From an uncultured Lachnoanaerobaculum sp. (GTDB taxonomy: Bacteria; Bacillota; Clostridia; Lachnospirales; Lachnospiraceae), in contig CAKAQP010000011.1 in the NCBI GenBank assembly GCA_916720285.1, positions 1 to 23,553 of the forward strand: a stretch of DNA of 23,553 nucleotides, in the 5' to 3' direction. Position 1 is the first letter of the stretch. The number at the start of each line of letters is the position of its first letter. Shown in pieces: positions 17,164 to 23,553 of this stretch. The translations under genes and the position numbers were made by a program. A model generated the notes under the pieces. That model saw only the letters and a program-made list of their open reading frames with translations. It was not told where the DNA came from and did no database searches.

Positions 17164-18127
17164 TTTTATTCTTGGAAATGAAAAGATAAGGCATCAGTTG
17201 AGAGAATCAATAACAAAACAGTCAATATCACATGCATATATTCTGGCAGGTGACAAGGGGATTGGAAAGTCCAAAATAGCAAGGGAATTTGCCATGGAAC
17301 TTATATGCGAAAAGCATACAGGATGTGGAGAATGTCCGGCTTGCCGACAGTTTTTGGCAGATGCATATCCGGACTTTTTTTATATGAATGCCGAAGGCAA
17401 GGAAAGTATCGGAATTGACAGGATACGAGAAAGTATAGTCAATGATGTTACAATCAGACCATACCATGGTAAAGTGAAAATATATGTAATAGATGAGGCG
17501 GATAAGATGACTGTGGGAGCACAGAATGCTCTGTTAAAGACTATAGAAGAGCCGCCCGAGTATGTGGTGATTTTACTTTTGGTAAGGAATATGAGCCTGC
17601 TTCTTGAAACAATAAGGAGTAGATGTATAAAGCTTTTGTTGAGTGCGGTAAGTAATGACAGAATAAAGAGATGGCTTGTTGAAAAAGGTACAAGTGAAGA
17701 TTTGGCTACGGTGGTAGCCTCGTATTCAAACGGTGCACCGGGGATTGCCAAAGCAATGGCTGAATCTGAGGATTTTGCCGGTATGTATAATCAAAATGTA
17801 GAGTTTTTGAAAAAGATTTCAGAAGCATCTATAAATGATATACTTTTATTTATAGAAGAATTGAAAAAAAGAACCGGAGGATTTAGGGATTTTATAAATT
17901 TTCTAAGACTCTGGTATAGAGATATATGTATCTTAAAGCTTACAAAAAAGATAGATAACCTTGTATTTATAAGGGAGGAAAGCATTATACTAAGGCTTTC
18001 CAGAGAATATACACTTAAAAAGATTAACAGTATAATAGATTTAATAGATGAAACGGAGACTAGGCTAAACTCCAATGTAAGCGGAGATACGGTGATGGAA
18101 TTGCTTTTTATTGGCCTTAGAAAATAG
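17156..18127 (+). CDS. holB: DNA polymerase III delta prime subunit
   Basis: Delta prime is the stator-like subunit of the clamp loader that places the beta clamp on DNA. The 323-aa protein has a Walker A-type G-D-K-G-I-G-K-S (32-39), the zinc cysteines C51, C57, C60 and C63 (C-G-E-C-P-A-C), D-E-A-D-K-M-T, T-I-E-E-P-P, and the S-R-C finger motif after sensor 1. The length is normal. The start overlaps the kinase gene (ATGAGTGA) and the next gene follows after 9 bp. The order holB-ricT-trmN-rsmI is conserved in Firmicutes. Confidence 0.95.
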   Translation: MSDFILGNEKIRHQLRESITKQSISHAYILAGDKGIGKSKIAREFAMELICEKHTGCGECPACRQFLADAYPDFFYMNAEGKESIGIDRIRESIVNDVTIRPYHGKVKIYVIDEADKMTVGAQNALLKTIEEPPEYVVILLLVRNMSLLLETIRSRCIKLLLSAVSNDRIKRWLVEKGTSEDLATVVASYSNGAPGIAKAMAESEDFAGMYNQNVEFLKKISEASINDILLFIEELKKRTGGFRDFINFLRLWYRDICILKLTKKIDNLVFIREESIILRLSREYTLKKINSIIDLIDETETRLNSNVSGDTVMELLFIGLRK

Positions 18128-18136
18128 GAGAAAAAG

Positions 18137-18946
18137 ATGAGAGTAATAGGCGTTAGGTTTAGAGATGTAGGTAACATCTCCTACTATGATCCTGATGATA
18201 TTGATATAGATGTTAATGAGAGAGTAATAGTGGAGACTGATAGAGGCATTGAATGCGGAAGAGTCATATTGGGTGCCAGAGAACTCAGCGAGACTTATGA
18301 TAAACCTCTAAAAAAGATAATAAGAAAGGCAAGTTCTGAGGATATTTGTATCTATGAGGAAAACTGCAAGAAGGAAAAAGAGGCCTTTGATATTTGCAAG
18401 TCAAAGATTATTGAACTTAATTTGCCTATGAAACTGATTTCTGCAGAGTATACATTTGATAATGCAAAGGTTTTATTTTATTTTACTGCAGAATGCAGAG
18501 TTGACTTTAGAGAGCTGGTAAAGATACTTGCATCTATTTTCAGAGTAAGAATAGAGCTCAGACAGGTAGGAGTAAGAGATGAAACCAAGATGGTGGGCGG
18601 CATGGGTTCATGTGGAAGAGCGCTTTGCTGTCACAGTTATTTGTCCGACTTTGTACCTGTGTCAATAAAGATGGCAAAGGAACAAAGCCTGTCTTTGAAT
18701 CCTGCAAAAATCAGCGGTGTATGTGGAAGATTGATGTGTTGTTTGAAAAACGAATCCGATACATATGAGTATTTAAATAAAAAAATGCCAAGAGAAGGTG
18801 TTACAGTATTAACACCTGCAGGTGAGACAGGTGTAATAGTTACAACCAGTGTATTACGGCAGACTGTAAAGGTGCTTGTTACAAAATCAGAGGATGCAAA
18901 GGAAATTGAAGAGTATCCTTTAAAAGAGATAAGGATACAAGCTTAA
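18137..18946 (+). CDS. ricT: RicT/YaaT-type PSP1-domain protein
   Basis: In B. subtilis RicT (YaaT) forms, with RicA and RicF, an iron-sulphur complex that works with RNase Y in mRNA processing and supports phosphorelay signalling. The 269-aa protein has the family's two cysteine motifs, C-G-R-A-L-C-C (C159, C164, C165) and C-G-R-L-M-C-C (C196, C201, C202), suited to cluster binding, and a PSP1 domain (about 60-145). GGAG precedes ATG 18137. RicA and RicF are not in the window. It sits directly after holB, as in Bacillus, but without yabA after it. Confidence 0.95.
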   Translation: MRVIGVRFRDVGNISYYDPDDIDIDVNERVIVETDRGIECGRVILGARELSETYDKPLKKIIRKASSEDICIYEENCKKEKEAFDICKSKIIELNLPMKLISAEYTFDNAKVLFYFTAECRVDFRELVKILASIFRVRIELRQVGVRDETKMVGGMGSCGRALCCHSYLSDFVPVSIKMAKEQSLSLNPAKISGVCGRLMCCLKNESDTYEYLNKKMPREGVTVLTPAGETGVIVTTSVLRQTVKVLVTKSEDAKEIEEYPLKEIRIQA

Positions 18947-18950
18947 AATC

Positions 18951-19697
18951 ATGAAAGATGAATTGATCAGGGAAGAATTGGGAGAGAGACTGGATGATTT
19001 GCAATGTGAGAATCTCTTCCTTATACAAAATCCGGCTAAGTTTTGCTTCGGTATAGATGCGGTACTTTTGGCGAATTTTGTTAAAGTAAAAAGAGGCGGT
19101 CATGCTGTGGACCTTTGTACGGGAAGCGGCATTGTACCGGTGCTTTTGAGTGAGAAAACTCAGGCAAAAAAGATAACAGGTATTGAAATACAGGAAGATA
19201 TTGCCGAAATGGCAAATAGGAGTGTAAAGTACAATAGCTTGGAAGAAAAAATTGATATAATAAATGATGATATTGCTAATGCGCTAAAATATATAAAACA
19301 AGGAAGTGTGGATACCGTCAGTGTGAATCCGCCATATATGAAGGATACAACAGCTATAAAAAATCCCGATTTACCGCTTGCTATTGCAAGGCATGAGCTT
19401 CTTACAGATCTTGATAAAGTGGTAGAGATTGCAGGTAAGTTATTAAAAGAAAACGGTAAGTTTTTTATGATACACAGGCCAAGCAGGCTTTCCGAAATAT
19501 TTGCCGCACTAAAGAAAAACAGAATAGAACCCAAGAGAATAAGATTTGTACATCCATATATGGAAAGTAAGGCAAATCTTGTTTTAATAGAGGGGGTAAA
19601 GGGCTCGGGTGTATGGCTGGATGTGGAGCCGCCCCTGGCAGTTTATAAGGATAAAAATATATATACGGATGAGGTGTTGAAAATATATGGCAGGTAA
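18951..19697 (+). CDS. TrmN6/YabB-like adenine-N6 methyltransferase
   Basis: A SAM-dependent methyltransferase of the YabB/YfiC group, whose E. coli member methylates A37 of tRNA1(Val). The 248-aa protein has SAM motif I D-L-C-T-G-S-G (54-60) and the amino-methyltransferase motif N-P-P-Y (126-129). It starts 4 bp after ricT and overlaps rsmI by 11 bp. Position and motifs agree with the B. subtilis yabB locus. The tRNA target is assumed from the family. Confidence 0.9.
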   Translation: MKDELIREELGERLDDLQCENLFLIQNPAKFCFGIDAVLLANFVKVKRGGHAVDLCTGSGIVPVLLSEKTQAKKITGIEIQEDIAEMANRSVKYNSLEEKIDIINDDIANALKYIKQGSVDTVSVNPPYMKDTTAIKNPDLPLAIARHELLTDLDKVVEIAGKLLKENGKFFMIHRPSRLSEIFAALKKNRIEPKRIRFVHPYMESKANLVLIEGVKGSGVWLDVEPPLAVYKDKNIYTDEVLKIYGR

Positions 19698-20529
19698 AAT
19701 ATATCTGGTGGCTACACCTATAGGAAATCTTTCCGATATCAGTATGAGGGCGATAGAAACATTGAAAAATGTAGATATAATTGCCTGTGAAGATACAAGA
19801 AACACTATAAGGCTTTTGAATCATTTTGAAATAAAAGGACATTTGACCTCATACCATGAATATAATAAAATAGACAAGGCATATGAGCTTTGTGAGAAAG
19901 TAAAAGAAGGTAAGAATATTGCTTTTGTTTCAGACGCAGGAATGCCTGCAATATCAGACCCGGGTTATGAGCTGGTGGATATCGCATATAAAGAGGGACT
20001 GGAGGTTACCGTTGTTCCGGGAGCCAGTGCGGTAGTATCTGCACTTGCAATAAGCGGTATAAGTTCAAGAAGATTTGCTTTTGAAGGATTTTTGCCTGCA
20101 GATAAGAATGAGAAAAAGGAAATACTGACTGAACTTTCACAGGAGAGCAGAACTCTGATTTTATATGAAGCACCGCATAGATTGCTAAAGACCTTAAAGG
20201 AACTTCTTGAGTATATGGGGGATAGAAATATTGCCATAGTAAGAGAAATTACAAAGTTGCATGAAGAGGTTTTAAAAGGAAGACTTGCGGAAATAATATC
20301 TGATTATGAGTCTGAAAAGGTTGCAATCAGGGGGGAATATGTGCTGGTTATAGAGGGAAAGAGCCTTTTGGAAAAAAGGGAAGAGAGACAGAAGTCCTTT
20401 GAAGAAGTCAGTATCAGAGAGCATTATGAAAAATATATTACTGAGGGTATGGACAAAAAAGAGGCAATGAAGGCAGTGGCAAAGGATAGAGGAATACAAA
20501 AGAGAGAGGTTTATAAGGAACTCTTGTAA
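19687..20529 (+). CDS. rsmI: 16S rRNA (cytidine1402-2'-O)-methyltransferase
   Basis: RsmI methylates the ribose of C1402 in the ribosomal decoding centre. The 280-aa protein has the full tetrapyrrole-methylase-type fold: V-A-T-P-I-G-N-L-S-D-I at the N-terminus, A-C-E-D-T-R-N-T, S-D-A-G-M-P-A-I-S-D-P-G, V-V-P-G-A-S-A, and Y-E-A-P-H-R-L. A charged C-terminal helical part completes it. The length is typical. It overlaps the preceding methyltransferase gene by 11 bp, so translation is coupled. Two RNA-modification genes here form a translation-quality pair. Confidence 0.96.
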   Translation: MAGKIYLVATPIGNLSDISMRAIETLKNVDIIACEDTRNTIRLLNHFEIKGHLTSYHEYNKIDKAYELCEKVKEGKNIAFVSDAGMPAISDPGYELVDIAYKEGLEVTVVPGASAVVSALAISGISSRRFAFEGFLPADKNEKKEILTELSQESRTLILYEAPHRLLKTLKELLEYMGDRNIAIVREITKLHEEVLKGRLAEIISDYESEKVAIRGEYVLVIEGKSLLEKREERQKSFEEVSIREHYEKYITEGMDKKEAMKAVAKDRGIQKREVYKELL

Positions 20530-20542
20530 ATATGGAGGAAAT

Positions 20543-20992
20543 ATGAGAATTGGAATAGGAAATGACCATACGGCAGTTGAGCTGAAGGACATTATTACAG
20601 AGCATTTGACAGCGGCAGGATTTGAAGTTGTGGATTTTGGGGCGAAGGCCGGTGAGAGATGTGACTATCCGGTACCCGGAAGAGATGTTGCAGAGGCTAT
20701 AGTTTCAGGAGAAGTGGATAAGGGAGTACTTATTTGCGGTACAGGCATAGGAATATCATTGGCTGCAAACAAGGTACCGGGAATCAGAGCGGCGGTTTGT
20801 TCGGAACCTTATTCCGCAAAGATGGCGGCACTTCACAATAATGCCCAGATTATAGCATTCGGTGCGAGAGTAGTCGGCTCTGAAATGGCTAAGATGATTG
20901 TTGACAGTTTCTTTGAGACTGAGTTTGAAGGCGGCAGACATCAAAACAGACTTGATATTATCAGTGAAATAGAAGAAAAGTACTCAAGGTAA
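20543..20992 (+). CDS. rpiB: Ribose-5-phosphate isomerase B
   Basis: RpiB interconverts ribose 5-phosphate and ribulose 5-phosphate in the pentose phosphate pathway. The 149-aa protein has N-D-H (8-10), the D-Y-P segment, and the catalytic cysteine C65 in C-G-T-G-I-G-I-S, followed by A-A-L-H-N-N-A-Q and R-H-Q-N-R-L. A related lacA-type sugar isomerase is a less likely alternative. GGAGG lies just before ATG 20543. Confidence 0.93.
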   Translation: MRIGIGNDHTAVELKDIITEHLTAAGFEVVDFGAKAGERCDYPVPGRDVAEAIVSGEVDKGVLICGTGIGISLAANKVPGIRAAVCSEPYSAKMAALHNNAQIIAFGARVVGSEMAKMIVDSFFETEFEGGRHQNRLDIISEIEEKYSR

Positions 20993-20996
20993 AAAC

Positions 20997-21359
20997 ATGG
21001 GAATAGCAGATTGGTTCAGTTTTGAAACAGCAAAGCAGAAAAAGAAGAAGATGGATAGATATTATAAAAAACTCTATCCCTTCGGCGAAGAGCAAAAGAG
21101 CTGGGAACAGGACAGGCTTAATGAAACCTTTCCAAATAATAAAAAGACAAAAAGTTATCATTTTGAACTTTTGATTTTGCGTGAAGGTATTGCAAATCTT
21201 TCAGATCCTGATGTATATGATGAGGATGAGGAGCGTCCAAGTGTTGAGGAAGTAATAAAAAACTGGAAAGATAAAGAGACGGTTTACAGATTAAAGCCTG
21301 AAGAAAAGCAGCAGTTAATTGAAATTGCGCTTGAAGAAATAGAAAAATTCAGTAAATAA
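20997..21359 (+). CDS. Conserved-looking 120-aa protein of unknown function
   Basis: I do not recognise this family. The 120-aa protein is soluble, highly charged and without cysteines or membrane segments. It starts M-G-I-A-D-W-F-S-F with a lysine run (K-Q-K-K-K-K-M) and has a hydrophobic core segment F-E-L-L-I-L-R-E-G-I. A very acidic stretch D-V-Y-D-E-D-E-E and a C-terminal helix follow. The codon use matches its neighbours. It sits 4 bp after rpiB and 24 bp before the kinase, inside the same string, so it is very probably expressed. Confidence 0.75.
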   Translation: MGIADWFSFETAKQKKKKMDRYYKKLYPFGEEQKSWEQDRLNETFPNNKKTKSYHFELLILREGIANLSDPDVYDEDEERPSVEEVIKNWKDKETVYRLKPEEKQQLIEIALEEIEKFSK

Positions 21360-21383
21360 AAATATATTTGTTGAGGTGGGTTT

Positions 21384-22223
21384 ATGAATAGAAAAGTATT
21401 AACAGTACAGGACATTTCTTGTTTCGGACAGTGTTCCACTACAGTGGCATTGCCGATACTTTCAGCTTGCGGAGTTGAGACGGCTATAATGCCGTCAGCT
21501 ATACTTTCAACCCATACAGGCGGTTTTAGCGGATTTACTTTCAGAGATCTGACAGAGGATCTGCCTAAGATTATGGAACATTGGAAAAAAGAAGGTATAA
21601 ACTTTGATGCAATATATACGGGTTATCTCGGAAGTAAGAGGCAGATTGAGATTGTAATTGATTTGTTCAGCAATCTTTTAAAAGAAGACGGAATGAGAAT
21701 AGTTGATCCCGCTATGGCGGACAACGGAAAATTGTATACAGGATTTAATGAAGATTTTGTAAAAGAAATGAGAAATCTTGTAGGTGCAAGTGATATTGTA
21801 CTTCCGAATATGACGGAAGCCGCTTTACTTACAGACAGTGAGATATTACTTGATAATCAAAGCGGTGAATATATTATGAGCATTATACATAAGCTCAGGG
21901 ATCTCGGCGCAAAGAATATAATATTAAAAGGTATCAGAAATATTGAAGGCAAGCTTGGAATAGCGGTATTTGAAGGAGATACTGAAAATATTGAAATTTT
22001 CTACATTGACAGAATAGAAAAAGATGCACATGGTACAGGCGATTGCTATGCTGCGGCATTTACAGGCGGATTGATGCATGGAAAGAGCTTTAGAGAGGCT
22101 GCAAAGATTGCCGCCGAATTTGTTTCGGAAGCTATAACAAAGACAATTGACGATGATGATCATTGGTATGGAGTAAAATTTGAAAAAGCCTTGCCGGTGT
22201 TAGTGAGAGAGTTGAATAAATGA
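21384..22223 (+). CDS. Pyridoxamine/pyridoxal kinase (PdxY/PdxK-like)
   Basis: A ribokinase-superfamily kinase that phosphorylates B6 vitamers to supply pyridoxal 5'-phosphate. The 279-aa protein has V-Q-D-I-S-C-F-G (8-15), the substrate motif S-T-H-T-G-G-F (42-48) with the histidine retained, D-P-A-M-A-D-N-G-K-L-Y, L-P-N-M-T-E-A-A-L-L-T and catalytic G-T-G-D (D220). GAGGTGGG precedes ATG 21384. It overlaps the DUF951 gene by four bases (ATGA). It is the more canonical of the two paralogues in the window. The YaaO-like enzyme upstream in the same string would need PLP. Confidence 0.9.
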   Translation: MNRKVLTVQDISCFGQCSTTVALPILSACGVETAIMPSAILSTHTGGFSGFTFRDLTEDLPKIMEHWKKEGINFDAIYTGYLGSKRQIEIVIDLFSNLLKEDGMRIVDPAMADNGKLYTGFNEDFVKEMRNLVGASDIVLPNMTEAALLTDSEILLDNQSGEYIMSIIHKLRDLGAKNIILKGIRNIEGKLGIAVFEGDTENIEIFYIDRIEKDAHGTGDCYAAAFTGGLMHGKSFREAAKIAAEFVSEAITKTIDDDDHWYGVKFEKALPVLVRELNK

Positions 22224-22405
22224 TAAAAATAGATGTAGGAGATATACTTACATTAAAAAAGCCGCATCCATGCGGTTCTCATGAGTGGGAAGTACTTAGA
22301 ATCGGACAAGATTTGAGACTTAAATGTGTAGGCTGCGGACATCAGATGATGATTGCAAGAAAGAGTATAGAAAAAAATATTAAAACAAAAGGAAAAGACG
22401 TATAA
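22220..22405 (+). CDS. DUF951 small zinc-ribbon-like protein
   Basis: The 61-aa protein has the DUF951 pattern: K-x-x-x-P-H-P-C-G-S-H-E-W-E-V-L-R-I-G-Q-D followed by K-C-V-G-C-G-H. The three cysteines and two histidines (PHPCGSHEW, CVGCGH) suggest a metal site. Members such as B. subtilis YyzM lie near the replication origin, and their function is unknown. It overlaps the kinase by 4 bp and the ABC-F gene by 1 bp. Confidence 0.88.
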   Translation: MIKIDVGDILTLKKPHPCGSHEWEVLRIGQDLRLKCVGCGHQMMIARKSIEKNIKTKGKDV

Positions 22406-23553
22406 TGAGTATTTTGAATGTGGAAAATTTGAGCCACGGTTTTGGTGATAGAGCTATTTTTGACAATGTTTCCTTCAGAATGCTGAAAGGTGAGCATATA
22501 GGACTTGTTGGTGCCAACGGAGAGGGTAAGTCTACATTCATGAGTGTAGTTACAGGAAAATTGATGCCTGATGAGGGTAAGATAGAATGGGCGAAAAATG
22601 TTCAGATAGGATATTTGGATCAGCATTCTGTATTGGAAGAGGGAACCAGTATAAGAGATGCATTAAAGGGAGCCTATGATCATCTTTTTGATATGGAAAA
22701 AAGAATGAATGAAATCTGTGACTTGCTTACTACAGCTGATGAAGGCGTGATGGACGAGCTTATGGAAGAACTCGGTACCATTCAGGAACTTTTGATGGCA
22801 CATGATTTCTATACTATTGACGCCAAGATCGAAGATGTGGCAAATGCGTTGGGGCTTACAGATATCGGACTTGAAAGAGATGTAACGGAGCTTAGCGGAG
22901 GACAAAGAACAAAGATCCTTTTGGCAAAGCTTCTTTTACAAAAACCGGATATTTTGCTTTTAGATGAGCCTACAAACTATCTGGATGTCGAGCATATCGA
23001 GTGGCTGAAAAGATATTTGCAGGATTATGAGAATGCATTTGTACTTATTTCACATGATATACCATTCCTTAATTCAGTGGTAAATATAATATATCATATG
23101 GAGAATCAGGAACTGAACAGGTATGTCGGCGATTATAATAAATTTCTTGAGGTTTATGAGGTTAAGAAAAAACAGTTGGAAGCGGCATATAATCGTCAGC
23201 AGAAGGAAAGAGAAGAACTTGCGGATTTTGTTGCCAGAAATAAGGCGAGAGTTGCTACAAGAAACATGGCAATGAGCAGACAAAAGAAGCTTGATAAGAT
23301 GGATATCATAGAACTTGCGGCGGAAAAGCCGAAGCCTGAGTTTAATTTTAAAGAGGCCCGAACACCGGGTAAGACTATTTTTGAAACTACAGATCTTGTA
23401 ATAGGTTATGACTCACCACTTTCAAAACCTATAAATGTAAGAATGGAAAGAGGAGAAAAGATAGCAATGTTCGGTGCAAACGGTATAGGAAAGTCAACTC
23501 TTTTAAAGAGTATACTTGGTCTTACACCGGCATTGTCAGGAAAAACTGTTCTG
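22405..23553 (+). CDS. ABC-F family ATPase, 3'-truncated by window end
   Basis: ABC-F proteins are soluble twin-ATPase factors that bind ribosomes, some aiding translation and some giving antibiotic protection. The visible 383 residues show a first ATPase domain with Walker A G-A-N-G-E-G-K-S-T, signature L-S-G-G-Q and Walker B L-L-L-D-E-P-T-N-Y-L-D. A basic linker region follows (R-Q-Q-K-E-R-E-E-L and K-A-R-V-A-T-R-N), then the second Walker A G-A-N-G-I-G-K-S-T. No membrane segments occur. ATG 22405 overlaps the previous TAA. The gene runs off the right edge without a stop. Subfamily is undetermined, so a resistance role cannot be claimed. Confidence 0.93.
   Translation, partial: MSILNVENLSHGFGDRAIFDNVSFRMLKGEHIGLVGANGEGKSTFMSVVTGKLMPDEGKIEWAKNVQIGYLDQHSVLEEGTSIRDALKGAYDHLFDMEKRMNEICDLLTTADEGVMDELMEELGTIQELLMAHDFYTIDAKIEDVANALGLTDIGLERDVTELSGGQRTKILLAKLLLQKPDILLLDEPTNYLDVEHIEWLKRYLQDYENAFVLISHDIPFLNSVVNIIYHMENQELNRYVGDYNKFLEVYEVKKKQLEAAYNRQQKEREELADFVARNKARVATRNMAMSRQKKLDKMDIIELAAEKPKPEFNFKEARTPGKTIFETTDLVIGYDSPLSKPINVRMERGEKIAMFGANGIGKSTLLKSILGLTPALSGKTVL

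Noticed and set aside
22405..23553. Antibiotic-resistance ABC-F gene
   Set aside because: The linker that would define a resistance subgroup cannot be classified by eye, and the surroundings are core genes.

Overview
The window is AT-rich, uses AGGAGG-type ribosome binding sites, and nearly every gene lies on the + strand. Gene content and order point to a low-GC Firmicute, most likely of the Lachnospiraceae. The evidence is the ricT/holB/trmN-like/rsmI block known from Bacillus/Clostridia chromosomes, a DUF951 protein, a circularly permuted membrane GH3 enzyme, and 'pyridoxamine kinase' paralogues of the clostridial type. The family call is inference. No rRNA, tRNA, IS element, phage gene or CRISPR array was seen.

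Layout. (1) 1-536: the 5'-truncated end of a CAP-domain protein gene. Its first ~60 bases look foreign and read on the minus strand like the N-terminus of an ABC ATPase, so a chimeric contig end is suspected. A rho-independent terminator follows. (2) 655-7983: a pfkB/pyridoxal-kinase-like gene, then four tightly coupled genes forming a complete Wadjet (Jet/Mks) SMC-type anti-plasmid system: jetA (kleisin-like), jetB (wHTH), jetC (SMC-like ATPase) and jetD (Toprim-type nuclease subunit). The kinase stop and the jetA start are one base apart. (3) 7984-8422: a 439-bp AT-rich intergenic region with three perfect DnaA boxes (TTATCCACA) and one near-match, all in the same orientation, then the hpf promoter. 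(4) 8423-8959: hpf (long ribosome hibernation factor) with its own strong terminator.

(5) 9174-15195: a glycoside hydrolase unit made of a cytosolic GH3, a GtrA-like four-helix membrane protein, and a circularly permuted, membrane-anchored GH3 whose catalytic part should face outside. (6) 15188-23553: a densely packed housekeeping string. It holds a YaaO-like Orn/Lys/Arg decarboxylase-family protein, a divergent guanylate-kinase-like protein, holB, ricT, a TrmN6-like methyltransferase, rsmI, rpiB, a 120-aa protein of unknown function, a second pyridoxamine kinase, a DUF951 protein and an ABC-F ATPase cut by the window end. From 9174 to the end no gap between genes exceeds about 25 bp.

How the genes work together: jetABCD should act as one DNA-loop-extruding complex that recognises and cleaves small circular DNA. 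The two GH3 enzymes likely handle oligo-glucosides outside and inside the cell. The third block combines replication (delta prime), translation maintenance (RsmI, TrmN6-like, ABC-F) and the RNA-processing cofactor RicT. The most interesting items are the coupling of a divergent kinase to Wadjet, the DnaA-box cluster beside it, and the divergent guanylate-kinase-like gene where Bacillus subtilis has tmk.
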